Shown here in pieces: positions 61,211 through 64,000 of a stretch of DNA of 64,000 nucleotides. The stretch is taken from contig CAJMPP010000001.1 in NCBI GenBank assembly GCA_905215325.1, forward strand, positions 1 to 64,000. Reading direction: 5' to 3'. The translations under genes and the position numbers were made by a program. The notes under the pieces were generated by a model. That model saw nothing but the letters and a program-made list of their open reading frames with translations. It did no database searches and had not been told where the DNA came from. Position 1 is the first letter of the stretch. Each line of letters begins with the position of its first letter. The stretch comes from an uncultured bacterium (GTDB lineage Bacteria; Actinomycetota; Coriobacteriia; Coriobacteriales; Eggerthellaceae).

Positions 61211-61830
61211 AATCGGCAGCGCCCTGCGAATCGCGGACCACGCACGCCCATGGCACCCTGCGCATCGCGAACCATGTTCATGGCCGAATGCGCATCGAGC
61301 TGGGGCCGCGCCGCGCCAATCGGCAGCACCCCGCAAATCGCAAATGACGCCCATGGCCGAATGCGCGTCGTGCACCTGGGGCCGCACGGGCGCGGCTGCC
61401 AATCGACAGCGCTTCGCGCATCGCGGACCATGTTCATAGCTGCGTGTGCATCGGGGACCTGGAGGTTTGCGGGCGCAGCTACCAATCGGCAGCGCCCTGC
61501 GAATCGCGGACCACGAACGCCCATGGCACCCAGTGCATCGCGAACCATGTTCATGGCTGCGTGCGCGTCGGGGACCTGGGGGCTTGCGGGCGCGGCCGCT
61601 AATCGGCAGCGCTCCGCGCATCGCGAACGACGCCCATGGCAGCGTGCACATCGGGCCGGGGCCGCGCCGCGCCAATCGGCAGCACCCCGCAAATCGCAAA
61701 TGACGCCCGTGGCCGAATGCGCATCGGGCACCTGGGGCCACACGGGCGCGGCTGCTAATCGGCGGAGCCCTGTGAATCGCGGACCATGTTCATGGCTGCG
61801 TGTGCGTCGGGGACCTGGGGGCTTGCGGCT
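61211..61830. repeat. Degenerate 73-107 bp tandem repeat reaching into acpS
   Basis: Seven units begin with AATCGGCAGCG-like sequence at 61211, 61318, 61401, 61494, 61601, 61674 and 61757, each carrying GCATCGCGGACCATGTTCAT and GGGGACCTGGGG-type segments. The last unit is translated as the acpS C-terminus. The stretch 60749-61754 otherwise contains only palindromes H3 and H4; no gene is supported. Confidence 0.85.
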
Positions 61831-62396
61831 GCCGGCTCGGCTGCGTCCAGGTCATCGAGCATGGTGCGCGCCTCCTTGAACTGGCGCGCCAGCTCCTCCA
61901 TGGGGTCGCGCCGCTCCTGCTGCGCGCGCACCGACCCCTCGGTGATCGCCATGGCGCAGGCCACGGCGTCGGTGTGCGTAAACGACAGGGAAAGCGGCAA
62001 CTCGCGCACACCAAGCGACTGCGCCACCTGCTTCGCGCGGCCCGAAAGCACCGCGTACGGGCGGCCCTTCGAAGTGCGGCGCACTTCCACATCGCGCACG
62101 CCGATGCCCTGGGAGAAGCCCGTGCCCAACGCCTTGAGCACCGCCTCCTTCGCCGCGAAGCGCGTGGCGTAATGGACGGCCGGCTGCGCGGTGGCGTCGC
62201 AATAGCGGCACTCCTCGGCGCTGAACACCTTGTGCGCGAACGCGGGGGAACGCTTAAGGATCTTGCGCATGCGCTCGATCTCCACGATGTCCACGCCAAG
62301 GCCCACGGCCCCCTCGGCGGCGTCGAACGCAGCTTCCACCTGCGACGATGCGCCGTCCTGCCGGCCCTCGCCCGCTACTCCCGCGTTCTCGACCAC
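61755..62396 (-). CDS. acpS: Holo-[acyl-carrier-protein] synthase with extended tail
   Basis: Transfers phosphopantetheine from CoA to ACP. GTG 62396 (GGAGG 6 nt upstream) gives 213 residues; the family is about 125. Core at ~30-155: GVDIVEIERMRK (Mg-binding Asp), RFAAKEAVLKALG, and LSLSFTHTDAVACAMA. The ~58-residue C-terminal tail has a charged helix (ELARQFKEARTMLDDLD) and then runs into the tandem repeat (ASPQVPDAHAAMNMVRD). The extra tail looks acquired by stop-codon loss into the repeat. Confidence 0.92.
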   Translation of the reverse strand: MVENAGVAGEGRQDGASSQVEAAFDAAEGAVGLGVDIVEIERMRKILKRSPAFAHKVFSAEECRYCDATAQPAVHYATRFAAKEAVLKALGTGFSQGIGVRDVEVRRTSKGRPYAVLSGRAKQVAQSLGVRELPLSLSFTHTDAVACAMAITEGSVRAQQERRDPMEELARQFKEARTMLDDLDAAEPAAASPQVPDAHAAMNMVRDSQGSAD

Positions 62397-62418
62397 AAGC
62401 GACCTCCCTGTAAGGAAA

Positions 62419-62441
62419 GCGGGCGCCCGAACGGCGCCCGC
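62419..62441 (-). terminator. Stem-loop between glmS and acpS
   Basis: 8-bp stem GCGGGCGC / GCGCCCGC with a 7-nt loop, followed on the minus strand by TTTCC, just before the acpS ribosome binding site. Partial termination or attenuation is likely. Confidence 0.6.
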
Positions 62442-62470
62442 ACCAACGTTGCCCCTTATTGTACGCGAAC

Positions 62471-64000
<1,530 letters not shown>

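Noticed and set aside
60941..61743. Long minus-strand frames of 226-266 codons in the acpS-side repeats
   Set aside because: They translate tandem repeats in several frames at once, as expected for GC-rich repeats without stops; no initiation signals.

Overview
The window is high-GC actinobacterial DNA. The best fit is class Coriobacteriia, probably family Eggerthellaceae. The basis is gene content: desulfoferrodoxin, rhamnose catabolism, a molybdate/molybdopterin block, an actinobacterial-style Rho with a long disordered N-terminus, and NlpC/P60 and LytR-CpsA-Psr (LCP) wall proteins. Genus and species cannot be fixed from the sequence alone. About 85% is coding. No tRNA, rRNA, CRISPR array, prophage or intact transposon was seen.

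Layout. 1-2.2 kb (minus): the distal part of the S10 ribosomal operon (rplB-rpsS-rplV-rpsC), headed unusually by rplB with its own near-consensus promoter. 2.3-9.7 kb (minus): a rhamnose operon in which pyruvate kinase overlaps rhamnulokinase by one base (pyk-rhaB-rhaA-rhaD-MFS permease-rhaM). 9.9-17.1 kb (minus): desulfoferrodoxin, lgt, two small Cys-rich proteins, a NifU-type scaffold, an LCP protein, murA, tsf and rpsB. 17.3-20.7 kb: a P1B-like ATPase with a small helical partner, diverging from an unlisted 26-residue membrane peptide, then engB. 20.8-27.7 kb (minus): NlpC/P60, rnhA, a divergent MetRS, rho and transaldolase. 27.9-31.5 kb: an unlisted 39-residue basic peptide convergent with a possible small RNA, then an AT-richer SNF2 helicase-nuclease that looks acquired. 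31.6-39.6 kb (minus): a his operon with a HisZ-HisG fusion. 39.9-44.3 kb: a DUF2797 protein, an alanine/Na+ symporter and a HemW-like radical SAM protein. 44.4-48.8 kb (plus): an FMN riboswitch with intrinsic terminator controlling ribD-ribE-ribBA-ribH. 48.8-50.3 kb: a VanZ-like protein and a lipid kinase. 50.4-56.2 kb (minus): modA-modB-modC-moaA-moaC. 56.3-58.3 kb: a decayed membrane sensor kinase and nnrD. 58.4-61.8 kb: a repeat-rich accessory segment with an IS3-family remnant and a Vsr-like endonuclease gene, splitting the glmS-acpS-nnrD neighbourhood. 61.8-64 kb (minus): acpS and the visible part of glmS.

How the genes work together. RhaB, RhaA, RhaD and the permease, with RhaM for anomer interconversion, convert rhamnose to DHAP and lactaldehyde; Pyk drains the resulting glycolytic flux. 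ModABC imports molybdate for the cofactor made by MoaA and MoaC. The FMN riboswitch shuts off riboflavin synthesis when FMN is plentiful. The his cluster holds most pathway steps but lacks HisE and a histidinol-phosphatase in view.

The most unusual material is intergenic. Two 196-bp arrays of 52-bp palindromes, whose arms differ between copies yet stay complementary, bracket the endonuclease gene at 59.4-60.4 kb. Two 150-bp structured elements of identical length sit directly behind moaA and moaC. Several tandem and dispersed repeats occur elsewhere. Two small genes at 19.84 and 27.95 kb have strong ribosome binding sites and suggestive regulatory surroundings.
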